Shown here in pieces: positions 42,610-51,149 of a stretch of DNA of 64,000 nt. Source of the stretch: Brochothrix thermosphacta DSM 20171 = FSL F6-1036 (lineage in GTDB: Bacteria; Bacillota; Bacilli; Lactobacillales; Listeriaceae). Below the pieces are notes generated by a model. The model did no database searches. It was not told the origin of the DNA and saw only the letters and a program-made list of their open reading frames with translations. Location of the stretch: the NCBI RefSeq assembly GCF_036884295.1, contig NZ_CP145608.1, positions 2,438,285 through 2,502,284 on the forward strand, given 5' to 3'. The stretch's first letter is position 1, and each line of letters opens with the position of its first letter. Position numbers and translations under genes: made by a program.

Positions 42610-45600
42610 CGCTGCTTGCTCTGCTTCTATTGTAAATTCAACGGGGTCAGTATTTAAAATGTATCCTGTTGGTGCTTTTGTTTCAACGAATTAGTAATCA
42701 CCTGGTGCAAGTTCTGTAGCTGTCACTTCACCTGTTTCATTTGATACAAGTTTTTCGATTACTGTTTTACCTTCTGCATCAATTACTTTAAACTCTGCAT
42801 TTTCTAAAAATTTTCCATCAACATCTACTTTTGTTAATACTGCACTACCTTTGTAGTTTACAAATTCGCCTACATTGACGACTTTAGGCATCGCTGCTTG
42901 CTCTGCTTCTATTGTAAAATCGACCGGATCAGTATTTAAAATGTATCCTGTTGGTGCTTTTGTTTCGATAAACTGGTAAGTTCCTGGTGCAAGTTCTGTA
43001 GCTGTCACTTCGCCTGCTTCATTTGATACCAGTTTTCCAATCACTGTTTTACCGTCTTTATCAACAACTTTAAACTCTGCATTTTCTAACTTTTTACCAT
43101 CCGCAGTTACTTTCGTTAATACTGCGCTACCTTTGTAGTTAGTTAATTCGTTAGAATCTACAGCAGCTGGCTCGCCTGCAGCAGAGTCAACGATTGTAAA
43201 CGCAACGGGGTCAGTATTTAAAACGTAACCTGTTGGTGCTTTTGTTTCAACAAATTGGTAATCACCTGGCGCAAGATCTGCAACAGCTATTTTACCCTTT
43301 GAATTCGTTATTAAATTATCGACAACTGTTTTACCATCTGCGTCAACAACTTTAAATTCTGCGTTCTCTAGCGCATTTCCATCAACATCTACTTTAGTTA
43401 ATGCTGCGCTACCTTTATAGTTTGCTAACTCAATTGTTTTAACTACTTTTGGCATTGCTGCTTGTGCTGCCGCAATTGTAAACTCAACCGGGTTAGTATT
43501 GATAATGTATCCTGTTGGTGCTTTTGTTTCAACAAATTGATATGTGCCTGGCGCTAAGTTTTCCGCAAAGACAATACCCTCTTCATTAGATGTGATTTTT
43601 TCAATCACGGTCTCATTTTTATCATTGACTACTTTAAATTCTGCGCCTTCAAGTGTGTTACCTTCTTTATCAACCTTGATTAATTCTGCGCTACCCATAT
43701 AGTTAGCGAAAACACCTGAGTTGATATCTTTTGGAGCATAAGATTGTTTTGCTTCTACAGTGAAGCTTACTTTATCTGTATTTAAAACATAGCCTGTTGG
43801 TGCTTTTGTTTCAACGAATTGATATTCGCCTGGTGCAAGATCAGCAGCTTTAATTTTACCTTCTGCATTTGAAGTCAATTTATCAATCACAGTATTACCG
43901 TCTGCATCAATCACTTTGAATTCTGCACCCGCTAATTCGTTACCATTGCCATCAATTTTACGAAGTTCTGCGCCACCTTTGTAGTTAACAAATTTTCCAG
44001 CATCTACTACTGTTGGTTTGCCTGCGTTTTCAGCACTAATAGTAAAGGCTGTTTTCGCATCATTTAAGATGTAGCCTGTTGGTGCTTTTGTTTCGATAAA
44101 TTCATAATCACCTGGTTCAAGTTCTGGTGCAACAACTTGACCATTTTCATCTGAAATTATTTTTTCAATGATTGTTTTTCCATCTGAGTTCACAACTTTA
44201 AATTCAGCATTTTCAAGCGCTTTTCCATCCGCATCAGTTTTTGTTAACTGAGCGCTGCCTTTATAGTTTGTTAGTTCATTGGCAACGATTGTTTCTGGTT
44301 TTCCTTCAGTAGAATCAGCAACTGTAAAAGCTACTGCTTCTGTATTGAGGATATAGCCTGATGGTGCTTTTGTTTCAACAAATGTATATTTCCCAGGTGC
44401 TAAATTAGCAACTGTTATTTTACCGTCTGCATTTGTTGTTAATTTTTCAACAACTGTTGATCCTTCTGAATCAATCACTTTAAATTCAGCATTTTCTAAA
44501 GCGTTACCTTTAGCATCTACTTTTGTTAACTCTGCACTACCTTTGTAGTTTATTAATTCGCCTGCAGCAACTACTGCTGGTTTATCAACATTTGAGTCAT
44601 TAATTGTAAATGTAGTTTTTGTTGGATTTAAAACATAGCCTGCTGGTGCTGCTGTTTCGACAAAAGCGTAAGTTCCTGGCGCTAAGTTCTCAGCCAATAC
44701 TTTACCCTCTTTATCTGTTGAAAGATTCGTGATGATATCTTCATCTTTATCATTAACAACTTTGAAAATTGCACCTTCTAAGGCTTTGTTATCTTCAGTA
44801 ACTTTTTTCAATTCTGCACTACCTTTGTAGTTAGCAAAATTCCCTGCAAGAACCGTTTCTGGTTTACCTGTATTAGTTGTGTTAATCGTAAAACTAGCTT
44901 CAGCTTTATTTAATACATAGCCTGCAGCAGCTTTAGTTTCCACAAATTTATAGTCACCAGGTGCTAAATCAGAAATTTCTACAACACCTTCTGTATTAGA
45001 CACAAGGTTTTCAGCAACTGATTTACCTGCACTATCAATTACTTTAAATACCGCACCTTGAATGGCTTGATCATCTTTATCAACCTTAATCAATTGAGCG
45101 CTACCTTGATAGTTTGTTGCCGTTGTTGTTAAGACTTGCTCTGAACGCGTTGTTTGGTCAATTGTAAACGTGTCTGTTTCTTCGTTTAAAATGTATCCCG
45201 TTGGTGCTTTTGTTTCAACAAATGTATATTTCCCAGGTGCTAAATTAGCGACTTCAAGCTCGCCATTTTTATCTGTCGTTAAGTTTTCTGCGACAGTTGC
45301 ACCTTGTTCATTCACTAACTTAAAGACCGCACCTTCTAAAGACTCGCCCTTATCATTTTCTTTTTTCAATTTAGCAGTTCCTTGGTAGTTAACCAATGTC
45401 CCTGCGTTGATAGCTGTTGGTTTACCTGCACTTGAATCTGCGATTGTAAATTCAATTGGTGTATCGTTAATACCGTAACCAGTTGTCGCTGTCGTCTCTA
45501 CAAATGAATAGTTACCCGGCGCTAAGCCATCAGCAGTAACAATCCCGTCTGCATTAGATTTAAGCCCTGTTTTAATCGTATCACCTTGTGCATTTACAAC

Positions 45601-46230
45601 TTTGAAAATAGAATTCGGTAACCCTTTAAGTTTCGCATCTGTTTTTAGAATAGAAGCGCTACCTTGATAGTTTTTAAATTCAATGTTTGTTGTTACCATG
45701 ACACCATTTTCATCTAAAACAACATCAAATGTTTGCGGTGTTGTATTTAAAAGATAACCCGCTGGTGCTTTAACTTCTTTTAATGTTTAGGTTCCTTCAA
45801 GTAAACCTTCAATCGCTAGTTTACCATTTGCATCTACTTTTAAGTCTGGAAGAATAACATCTCCTGCCTCGTCTAACACTTCAAACGTTGCACCAGGAAG
45901 TCCTTTACCAGCTTCATTTACTTTACTAACTGTCACTAATGTTGCTGGATCAACAACTTTGAGTGTCATCATTGGATTTTGTTGTGTCACCACAACTTTA
46001 ACTTTCTTACCAACTGCGTATTCCGGATCGATTGAGAAACCAGCAGGTGACTCTGTTTCTTTAATCACGTAATCGCCAGCTCTCAAGCCACCGAATGAAA
46101 CAGTACCACTAGCATCTGTTGTACCAGTACGTAACATCGTTTTTTTCGTTTTATCTAAGATAATAAATGTCGCACCAATCAATGGTTTATTCGCTTTATC
46201 TACCTTAGTGATTGTTAAACCACCACGAAT
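40860..46230 (-). repeat. About 19 tandem Cna-B/SpaA domain repeats of roughly 280-285 bp
   Basis: I counted 17 copies with the NY(K/Q)G linker between about 41150 and 45680, plus two divergent copies upstream. Neighbouring C-terminal copies differ at few positions, which suggests recent unequal recombination. Confidence 0.85.
42691..45699 (-). CDS. Adhesin fragment 3: Cna-B/SpaA repeats 1-11
   Basis: This 1002-codon segment consists of eleven tandem domains that diverge towards the N-terminus, so the newest duplications are C-terminal. Each has the prealbumin-like core with a conserved Lys early (VLTKVD), Glu in [10 protein letters not shown] and Asn in the linker NYKG, the residues that form isopeptide bonds in pilin-type Cna-B domains. 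It ends at the nonsense codon after GDY. The ATG at 45699 is an internal Met; the same frame continues upstream to the TAA at 45787. Confidence 0.75.
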   Translation of the reverse strand: MVTTNIEFKNYQGSASILKTDAKLKGLPNSIFKVVNAQGDTIKTGLKSNADGIVTADGLAPGNYSFVETTATTGYGINDTPIEFTIADSSAGKPTAINAGTLVNYQGTAKLKKENDKGESLEGAVFKLVNEQGATVAENLTTDKNGELEVANLAPGKYTFVETKAPTGYILNEETDTFTIDQTTRSEQVLTTTATNYQGSAQLIKVDKDDQAIQGAVFKVIDSAGKSVAENLVSNTEGVVEISDLAPGDYKFVETKAAAGYVLNKAEASFTINTTNTGKPETVLAGNFANYKGSAELKKVTEDNKALEGAIFKVVNDKDEDIITNLSTDKEGKVLAENLAPGTYAFVETAAPAGYVLNPTKTTFTINDSNVDKPAVVAAGELINYKGSAELTKVDAKGNALENAEFKVIDSEGSTVVEKLTTNADGKITVANLAPGKYTFVETKAPSGYILNTEAVAFTVADSTEGKPETIVANELTNYKGSAQLTKTDADGKALENAEFKVVNSDGKTIIEKIISDENGQVVAPELEPGDYEFIETKAPTGYILNDAKTAFTISAENAGKPTVVDAGKFVNYKGGAELRKIDGNGNELAGAEFKVIDADGNTVIDKLTSNAEGKIKAADLAPGEYQFVETKAPTGYVLNTDKVSFTVEAKQSYAPKDINSGVFANYMGSAELIKVDKEGNTLEGAEFKVVNDKNETVIEKITSNEEGIVFAENLAPGTYQFVETKAPTGYIINTNPVEFTIAAAQAAMPKVVKTIELANYKGSAALTKVDVDGNALENAEFKVVDADGKTVVDNLITNSKGKIAVADLAPGDYQFVETKAPTGYVLNTDPVAFTIVDSAAGEPAAVDSNELTNYKGSAVLTKVTADGKKLENAEFKVVDKDGKTVIGKLVSNEAGEVTATELAPGTYQFIETKAPTGYILNTDPVDFTIEAEQAAMPKVVNVGEFVNYKGSAVLTKVDVDGKFLENAEFKVIDAEGKTVIEKLVSNETGEVTATELAPGDY

Positions 46231-48777
46231 ACCTGATGCATCACCAGAACCTGATGATGTTTGTACAATGACTTCTTCTGACGTTTTTTGTGTCACTGTC
46301 GTGACGTTGTCACCACTCATTGTAATTTCATTGCTTACGCTTTCTTTATCACTCGCATCGATTGCTGATGAATAATTTAAAACATACGCTTTATTGATTG
46401 TTTTTAAAAACTTAAGTTCAAAACTTTGTTTTCCTGTTGAACCATCCGTTGTAATGACAAGGCTGTAATCAACATCCCTCACCAAAGCTTTGGTTTTATC
46501 TGCTTCGACATAACCGTTAGATTGAACTTTAGTTTCATAGATATGGAACGAACTTTCAATTAAAACTTGGTTAGCTGTTGGTGTATCAATGATTTTATAA
46601 CCACTAATTGTTGATTGACTATTATTTAAACCAATTGTCCAATCAATATTATCACCATTTTGTTGGCCACTTTTAGTGACAAGCGAACCACCAAAACCAA
46701 CTTGAACAGTCGCATCTAGCGGGAAATCTTTGCCATCATTTGTATAAGTAGCCGTATTTTTATATTCGCCACCAATTACCAAACCATCAAGTGATGTTTT
46801 AAAGTCCATTCCGATAGAAGCATCTTTACCAGTGAAGTCTTTTAACAACTCAACTTCAACTGTATAATTATTGCTAGCATTTGGCTCTGTCACCTTAAAT
46901 TCTTCGGGTTTTAAAGCTGCCCCTTTAACAATGACACCTTTTTTATCAACAGAATAATGATAAACATTCACTGAATTAGGAATGAATTTTTGGTTATTAT
47001 TTGAATTATTTGTATACGGTATTTTATCTGTAATTTTTGCATTTTTCAAATCAGCACGGTTATAGTTTGCATGAATTGTCCATGTGATTTCTTTAGTCAT
47101 AGAATTATAAGAACCTGATTTCGAACCATTTGATTGTGATTCTACAGGTGCCGTATATTCCTTACCATCAGTTGAAGTATGCGGTTTATTATCACTACCT
47201 GTCCATGATAAAGAAGCTGTATTACTATACTTATTGGTATCATTTTCAAGTGCTTCATAACGCGTATCATACGTCAGTGTGAATTTATGATTTGTTGTTT
47301 TGTATTTACCTATAAAAGTAATATCAAAACCTTTGCCATTTTCTTTAGGAACTAATGTGTAATCAGTACCGTTAACTAATAATGCATTTTTATCATCATT
47401 ATCAACTAATTTCAATGTTTCTGGCAGTAATTTAAGCGCTGTTGTTCCAAAAGCATCATTGATTTTCATATCAGTCATCGTGTACTTATTACCATTAATA
47501 TCTAATTTCCAACTCACTGTTTCTGCATCACTATCAGAATCAGTAATTGTTTTAATCAATGATTGTTGACCTGATGTACCACCTGCGTTTGCAGTTTGGC
47601 CACCGCCAGTTGTAACGTTGTTAACGACTGGACTTGCGCCATCAACAATATCATTGTGCTTGATCGAATATTTAATGACATATGCTGTAGTGATAGCATT
47701 TGTGAAACTCACTTCGAAACCATTTTTACCTTCGGCTGCGTTGTTTGCTTCTTTAATCGAATACTCACTTGGACTAATAGGCGTTTCATCTATTTTTTCA
47801 TTACCGTTTTCATCTATTTTAACGGGATAAATTTTAACGCCTTCAAGCCCACCAACCAAATCAAGGTTGTTACCAAATTGATCGGTTAATTTAGCTTTAT
47901 CTTTAGCGATTGTTAGTTCATTGTAGTTGTATTTAACCGCAAAATCATATGTTTGCGTAGCTGGGTCGTATTTTGTTGTTTCTTTTGTAAGTGGTTTACC
48001 ATACTTTGCACTCACTGTACTATCTGCACTTGCATTTTTACCAACGCCTGTCAAAGTCGCTGTGTTTTTGAAATCTTTTTGGCCTTCTAGCTGTTCAGGA
48101 TTTTCAATATCCGTATCATAAATAATACGATATGCCTTGTTGATGCTAGGGTCCTTAAAGGTAATGGTCCCATCTTGAGCTAAGGTATATTTGCTTGGAT
48201 CGACTAGTTTACCTTGTGTTGTATTACCTTTAACATCTACATTCAACTCATAGACAGCTGCTTTATTTAGCTTTAAGCCTGTTGGCAAAGCATCTTTAAC
48301 TACTGCATTTTCAATTTTAGACAAACTTGTATTGATATCCACTGTCCATGTGACAGTTGTTGGGTTATAGCCTTTATCTAAGACACCCGTTTTAGAAATA
48401 TCTACACCGTTTGTTGGTTTCAAGAAAATAGGTACCGTGATTTCTTTATCACCTACTGGAAAAACAATCTCTTGTTGTGTTTCGCCTGTAATTATTTCTT
48501 TGTTTAAAGCTGTCGCAACTTTAATTGTTCCTTTTATTTCTGAACGGTCTTCTACTTCTGCATTAAAAGTTAAAGTAACGTGACCATTTGTATCAATTTT
48601 ATATGTCCCTAATTCAACACCATCTTGAATTAAAACACCATTAACAGTACTATACATTTTAAAAACGTTTGGTAAATCAAACTCAAATGTATCACCATTC
48701 ACAACATCTAGATCTTCTGGTATTTCCCAACCTATATCGATATTTACGTTCTGATCTAGTGCTGCTGGATTATCCAC
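45787..48777 (-). CDS. Adhesin fragment 2: collagen-binding-like domains and two Cna-B repeats
   Basis: This segment of about 996 codons contains the ligand-binding region: bacterial Ig-like adhesion domains resembling the collagen-binding domain of Cna (IDIGWEIPEDLDVVNGDTFE..., then repeated blocks with TVTWTVDINTSLSKIENAVV and ITWTIHANYNRADLKNAKIT). Two Cna-B domains follow (GGLTITKVDKANKPLIGATF and VTVSKVNEAGKGLPGATFEV). The GTG at 48777 is only an internal valine codon; the frame is open upstream to the A6 frameshift, covering a Lys/Glu-rich linker (EDEKSSKDDEKPSKEVEK). Confidence 0.75.
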   Translation of the reverse strand: MDNPAALDQNVNIDIGWEIPEDLDVVNGDTFEFDLPNVFKMYSTVNGVLIQDGVELGTYKIDTNGHVTLTFNAEVEDRSEIKGTIKVATALNKEIITGETQQEIVFPVGDKEITVPIFLKPTNGVDISKTGVLDKGYNPTTVTWTVDINTSLSKIENAVVKDALPTGLKLNKAAVYELNVDVKGNTTQGKLVDPSKYTLAQDGTITFKDPSINKAYRIIYDTDIENPEQLEGQKDFKNTATLTGVGKNASADSTVSAKYGKPLTKETTKYDPATQTYDFAVKYNYNELTIAKDKAKLTDQFGNNLDLVGGLEGVKIYPVKIDENGNEKIDETPISPSEYSIKEANNAAEGKNGFEVSFTNAITTAYVIKYSIKHNDIVDGASPVVNNVTTGGGQTANAGGTSGQQSLIKTITDSDSDAETVSWKLDINGNKYTMTDMKINDAFGTTALKLLPETLKLVDNDDKNALLVNGTDYTLVPKENGKGFDITFIGKYKTTNHKFTLTYDTRYEALENDTNKYSNTASLSWTGSDNKPHTSTDGKEYTAPVESQSNGSKSGSYNSMTKEITWTIHANYNRADLKNAKITDKIPYTNNSNNNQKFIPNSVNVYHYSVDKKGVIVKGAALKPEEFKVTEPNASNNYTVEVELLKDFTGKDASIGMDFKTSLDGLVIGGEYKNTATYTNDGKDFPLDATVQVGFGGSLVTKSGQQNGDNIDWTIGLNNSQSTISGYKIIDTPTANQVLIESSFHIYETKVQSNGYVEADKTKALVRDVDYSLVITTDGSTGKQSFELKFLKTINKAYVLNYSSAIDASDKESVSNEITMSGDNVTTVTQKTSEEVIVQTSSGSGDASGIRGGLTITKVDKANKPLIGATFIILDKTKKTMLRTGTTDASGTVSFGGLRAGDYVIKETESPAGFSIDPEYAVGKKVKVVVTQQNPMMTLKVVDPATLVTVSKVNEAGKGLPGATFEVLDEAGDVILPDLKVDANGKLAIEGLLEGT

Positions 48778-48982
48778 AGTAAAGGGTTTACCATCTTTAT
48801 CTGTAATTTTAGCACTCGTTATAATATTCTCTGTAATTGGTGCCCCTGGACGTGTTTCTGCTTTAATAAAAGCCTGTTTTGCAGCTTTTTTGATTTTTTT
48901 AGTTGTTGGTTTTTCAACTTCCTTGGAAGGTTTCTCGTCATCTTTTGAAGACTTTTCATCTTCTTTCGGAGGTTTCGCTTCA

Positions 48983-49507
48983 TCAGTAGAAGCTGCTTTT
49001 TTCCTGTTCTACTGTGAACTCTTTGACAATCATGCTTTCACCTAATGAAAAAACAATTTTTTCAGCTTTTACATCAGTTTCAACAGCATTGTAGGTGGCT
49101 TTAAAAACAAGATGGTACGGTGCGCCAGTTACTGCTTCATCATTAAATAAAATCTTAATGCTATTATTAGCAATAGTGTAGCTTCCGACTGCTTTGTTTT
49201 GTTCGTCAACAACATTTCCTTCACCAAAAACATCCCCATGTAATTGGCTTGGCAATGCCATCAATGTAGCCTCTTTCGTTATTTCCCCATCTTTCATCGT
49301 CAACCCTAACTTGACGAAAAGTTCTTGTTTCTCTTTCAACGTTGTTGCTTCTGTAGTTAATTCTTCATTGTCTGAAACTAAAACATCAGTTAACGATACT
49401 ACTGTTGGCAGTTCTGCTGCTTTAACTGGTACATGTACTAATACCGATTGCGCAACAAATGTAAACAACACAAAGAGAATGAAACTTTTTTGAAGTTTCT
49501 TAATCAT
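48983..49507 (-). CDS. Adhesin fragment 1: signal peptide and N-terminal domain
   Basis: The true start of the giant gene is ATG 49507 behind AGGGGG. The product has a Sec signal peptide (MIKKLQKSFILFVLFTFVAQ..., cleavage near VKAAE), followed by a domain with YTIANNSIKILFNDEAVTGA, similar to the first Ig-like domain of Cna-type adhesins. The frame ends (KSSFY-stop) shortly after the A6 tract. If not corrected by slippage, a 174-residue secreted fragment would be released. Confidence 0.8.
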   Translation of the reverse strand: MIKKLQKSFILFVLFTFVAQSVLVHVPVKAAELPTVVSLTDVLVSDNEELTTEATTLKEKQELFVKLGLTMKDGEITKEATLMALPSQLHGDVFGEGNVVDEQNKAVGSYTIANNSIKILFNDEAVTGAPYHLVFKATYNAVETDVKAEKIVFSLGESMIVKEFTVEQEKSSFY

Positions 49508-49564
49508 CCCTGTTTTCCCCCTATTATAATAATTATTTATCCCTTTTGTATTTTCAATTTTTAT

Positions 49565-49728
49565 GTAGTAAGTAATCCCCTACTTACTACTTTCGCCAAA
49601 AAAGCAATCCCCTACTCATTGGCAACTGTGAACAAGTAATCCCCTACTTGCTCTATAAATTATGTAGCAAAATTAGATAATCCCCTATCTAATTATTTAC
49701 TTGCAGCCAGTTATCCCCAACTTGCTAC
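49565..49728 (-). promoter_or_regulatory. Leader of the adhesin gene: five hairpins with a constant GGGGAT loop
   Basis: Five hairpins follow one another, each with loop ATCCCC on the plus strand (GGGGAT in mRNA). Stems: GTAGTAAGTA/TACTTACTAC (49565-49590, 10 bp), GCCAA/TTGGC plus a short inner helix (49595-49623), CAAGTA/TACTTG (49633-49650), AATTAGATA/TATCTAATT (49671-49694, 9 bp), and AGTT/AACT with AGC/GCT (49705-49726). Stem sequences differ but stay complementary, while the loop never changes. GTAGCAA (49664-49670) can also pair with TTGCTAC (49722-49728) around the last two. The ribosome site itself is AGGGGGA. Confidence 0.85.
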
Positions 49729-49735
49729 CTTATAC

Positions 49736-49741
49736 AGTATA
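49736..49741 (-). promoter_or_regulatory. -10 element of the adhesin promoter
   Basis: TATACT on the minus strand would start transcription near 49729, at the upstream edge of the hairpin array. No good -35 is present, which fits activator-dependent (for example Mga-like) transcription. Confidence 0.5.
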
Positions 49742-50156
49742 TCGAACTCACTAATAAAATAAAAGTTGCTTTACAACTAAAATCGCTAAGTCTTTAGACC
49801 CTTTTATCAAGAACGATAGAAACTATGTTGTAATTCAATAAAATATAAAATAATCATTCTTTTTAATATAAAAAAATACTTTTTTATTATATTATCAACT
49901 ATTTTTATATTAAACGTTGCAAGAAAATAGTTTCATAAAATGTTAGTTTTTTAAAAAATAGGATATTTTGTACTATAAAACGTACCTGTAAAAACATTAG
50001 ATTATTTTTTGCATATTTTCTATCAAAACGATTAAATGTTACTACGAAAAAGAAAGTTATAATACTTTTTCTTTTTAAAGCTCTCATGTATAGTATTACT
50101 TAATCTACCTTTAAAGATATATTGTTAGTCTCGGGCATAAAGAAAGGAACATTTAA

Positions 50157-50522
50157 ATGAAAAAAACATACACAATCGGAGTTGAAGCAACACTCGATGT
50201 AATTGGTGGAAAATGGAAAACTGTCATACTTTGTCACCTTCGTAACTCTTCTCTACGCACAGGAGAATTAAAACGATTAATGCCAGGTATTTCACAGAAA
50301 ATGTTAACTAAACAATTACGAGAACTGGAAGATGCCGGCGTTATTAATCGGAAAGTCTATAATCAAGTTCCGCCTAAAGTACAGTATTCTCTAAGTGATT
50401 ATGGCGAAAGTCTTTCTGTTATCCTTAACAAGCTCTGTTTATGGGGTGAACAACACGTCGATCGCTTAGAAAACGAAGGCCTTGATGTTTGTTTGCTGAG
50501 TCGCGACGAAAAGTTAGCTTAA
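50157..50522 (+). CDS. HxlR-family (DUF24) transcriptional regulator
   Basis: This 121-residue winged-helix protein has the HxlR core TLDVIGGKWKTVILCHLRN (13-31) and RLMPGISQKMLTKQLRELED. Some family members sense quinones, diamide or aldehydes through cysteines; here Cys26 lies at a position different from the Cys6-type sensors, and further cysteines are at about 94 and 112. Targets unknown; the mhq-type operon 26 kb away is one possibility. The SD is AAAGGAA. Confidence 0.85.
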   Translation: MKKTYTIGVEATLDVIGGKWKTVILCHLRNSSLRTGELKRLMPGISQKMLTKQLRELEDAGVINRKVYNQVPPKVQYSLSDYGESLSVILNKLCLWGEQHVDRLENEGLDVCLLSRDEKLA

Positions 50523-51149
50523 TTTTTAATCAACACTAGTTATCCCCTCCAAAAAAGCAACTTATCATTAAAAGCGATAGTGATTTTTTTACCTTGAAGG
50601 CCTTATAAACACTTGAACAGCACCCTATAATATATTTTATAGGGTGTATTACTCGTTTATTAGACTTTTTCCACGATTTATATTCAAACAAAAAAATGCA
50701 TAAACACTTAAAATTATATAGCTTTTTTCAATAGTTTTTTATCTGTTTAACCTGTGTTCTTTTGCCCCCATAAAAGTTGAGAATATATTTTCAGGCGTGT
50801 TTTTTATTCAAAAAATGTAATATCATACATATTCTTTTCTGTATAAGGTTGTATATTTAAACTATAATCATTACATAAATAAGCTGCTAATTTTACAAAA
50901 TTAAAGATTATTAAAGTCCAATTGCTTGAATATTCAAATCCAATATTATCCCCTAGGACGTAATACATATTTTTTAATCTTACTCTTTTAAATAATCCAG
51001 TAGCTCCTGATTTTTAGGGGAAATTCACTTTAATACTTCCTTGAGTAAACGCTATAAAAAAATGAAGCAGATTATTCTACTCCATCAAAATTTAATTTAC
51101 GGGGATAACTTCTACTTTCAAAACTATTCTCGGACTTGTATTTGTTTTT
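50523..51149. other. Intergenic region without gene
   Basis: AT-rich DNA. CACCCTATAA (50621-50630) and TTATAGGGTG (50637-50646) form a 10-bp hairpin about 100 bp after the HxlR gene, a possible weak terminator. No ORF with a ribosome site and no RNA family was recognised. Confidence 0.5.

Larger units (their letters stand above)
40480..49507 (-). pseudogene. Giant LPXTG-anchored adhesin gene, interrupted three times
   Basis: Read through, this is one 9-kb gene encoding about 3,000 residues: signal peptide, collagen-binding-like N domains, about 19 SpaA/Cna-B-type repeats, a collagen-like PGK stretch and an LPTTG sorting signal. Three lesions break it. First, a frameshift lies in an A6 tract at about 48999-49004 (five A would restore EQEKAAST). 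Second, TAA replaces a Tyr codon at 45787-45789 (GT-stop-TLKEVKAPAGY). Third, TAA replaces a Gln codon at 42691-42693 (GDY[14 protein letters not shown]). All other repeats keep these codons. Either the adhesin is dead in this strain, is phase-variable at the A6 tract, or is being lost. Confidence 0.85.

Noticed and set aside
40860-46230. CRISPR-like regular repeats
   Set aside because: The repeats are coding, about 280 bp long and without unique spacers; they are protein domain repeats.
48990-49010. Programmed -1 frameshift at the slippery-looking A AAA AAG in the adhesin
   Set aside because: The downstream frame needs +1 (or -2), not -1, to continue; an indel in A6 explains it better.
49905-50087. 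60-codon minus-strand ORF upstream of the adhesin
   Set aside because: It lies in AT-rich promoter DNA, with no ribosome site and a low-complexity hydrophobic product.
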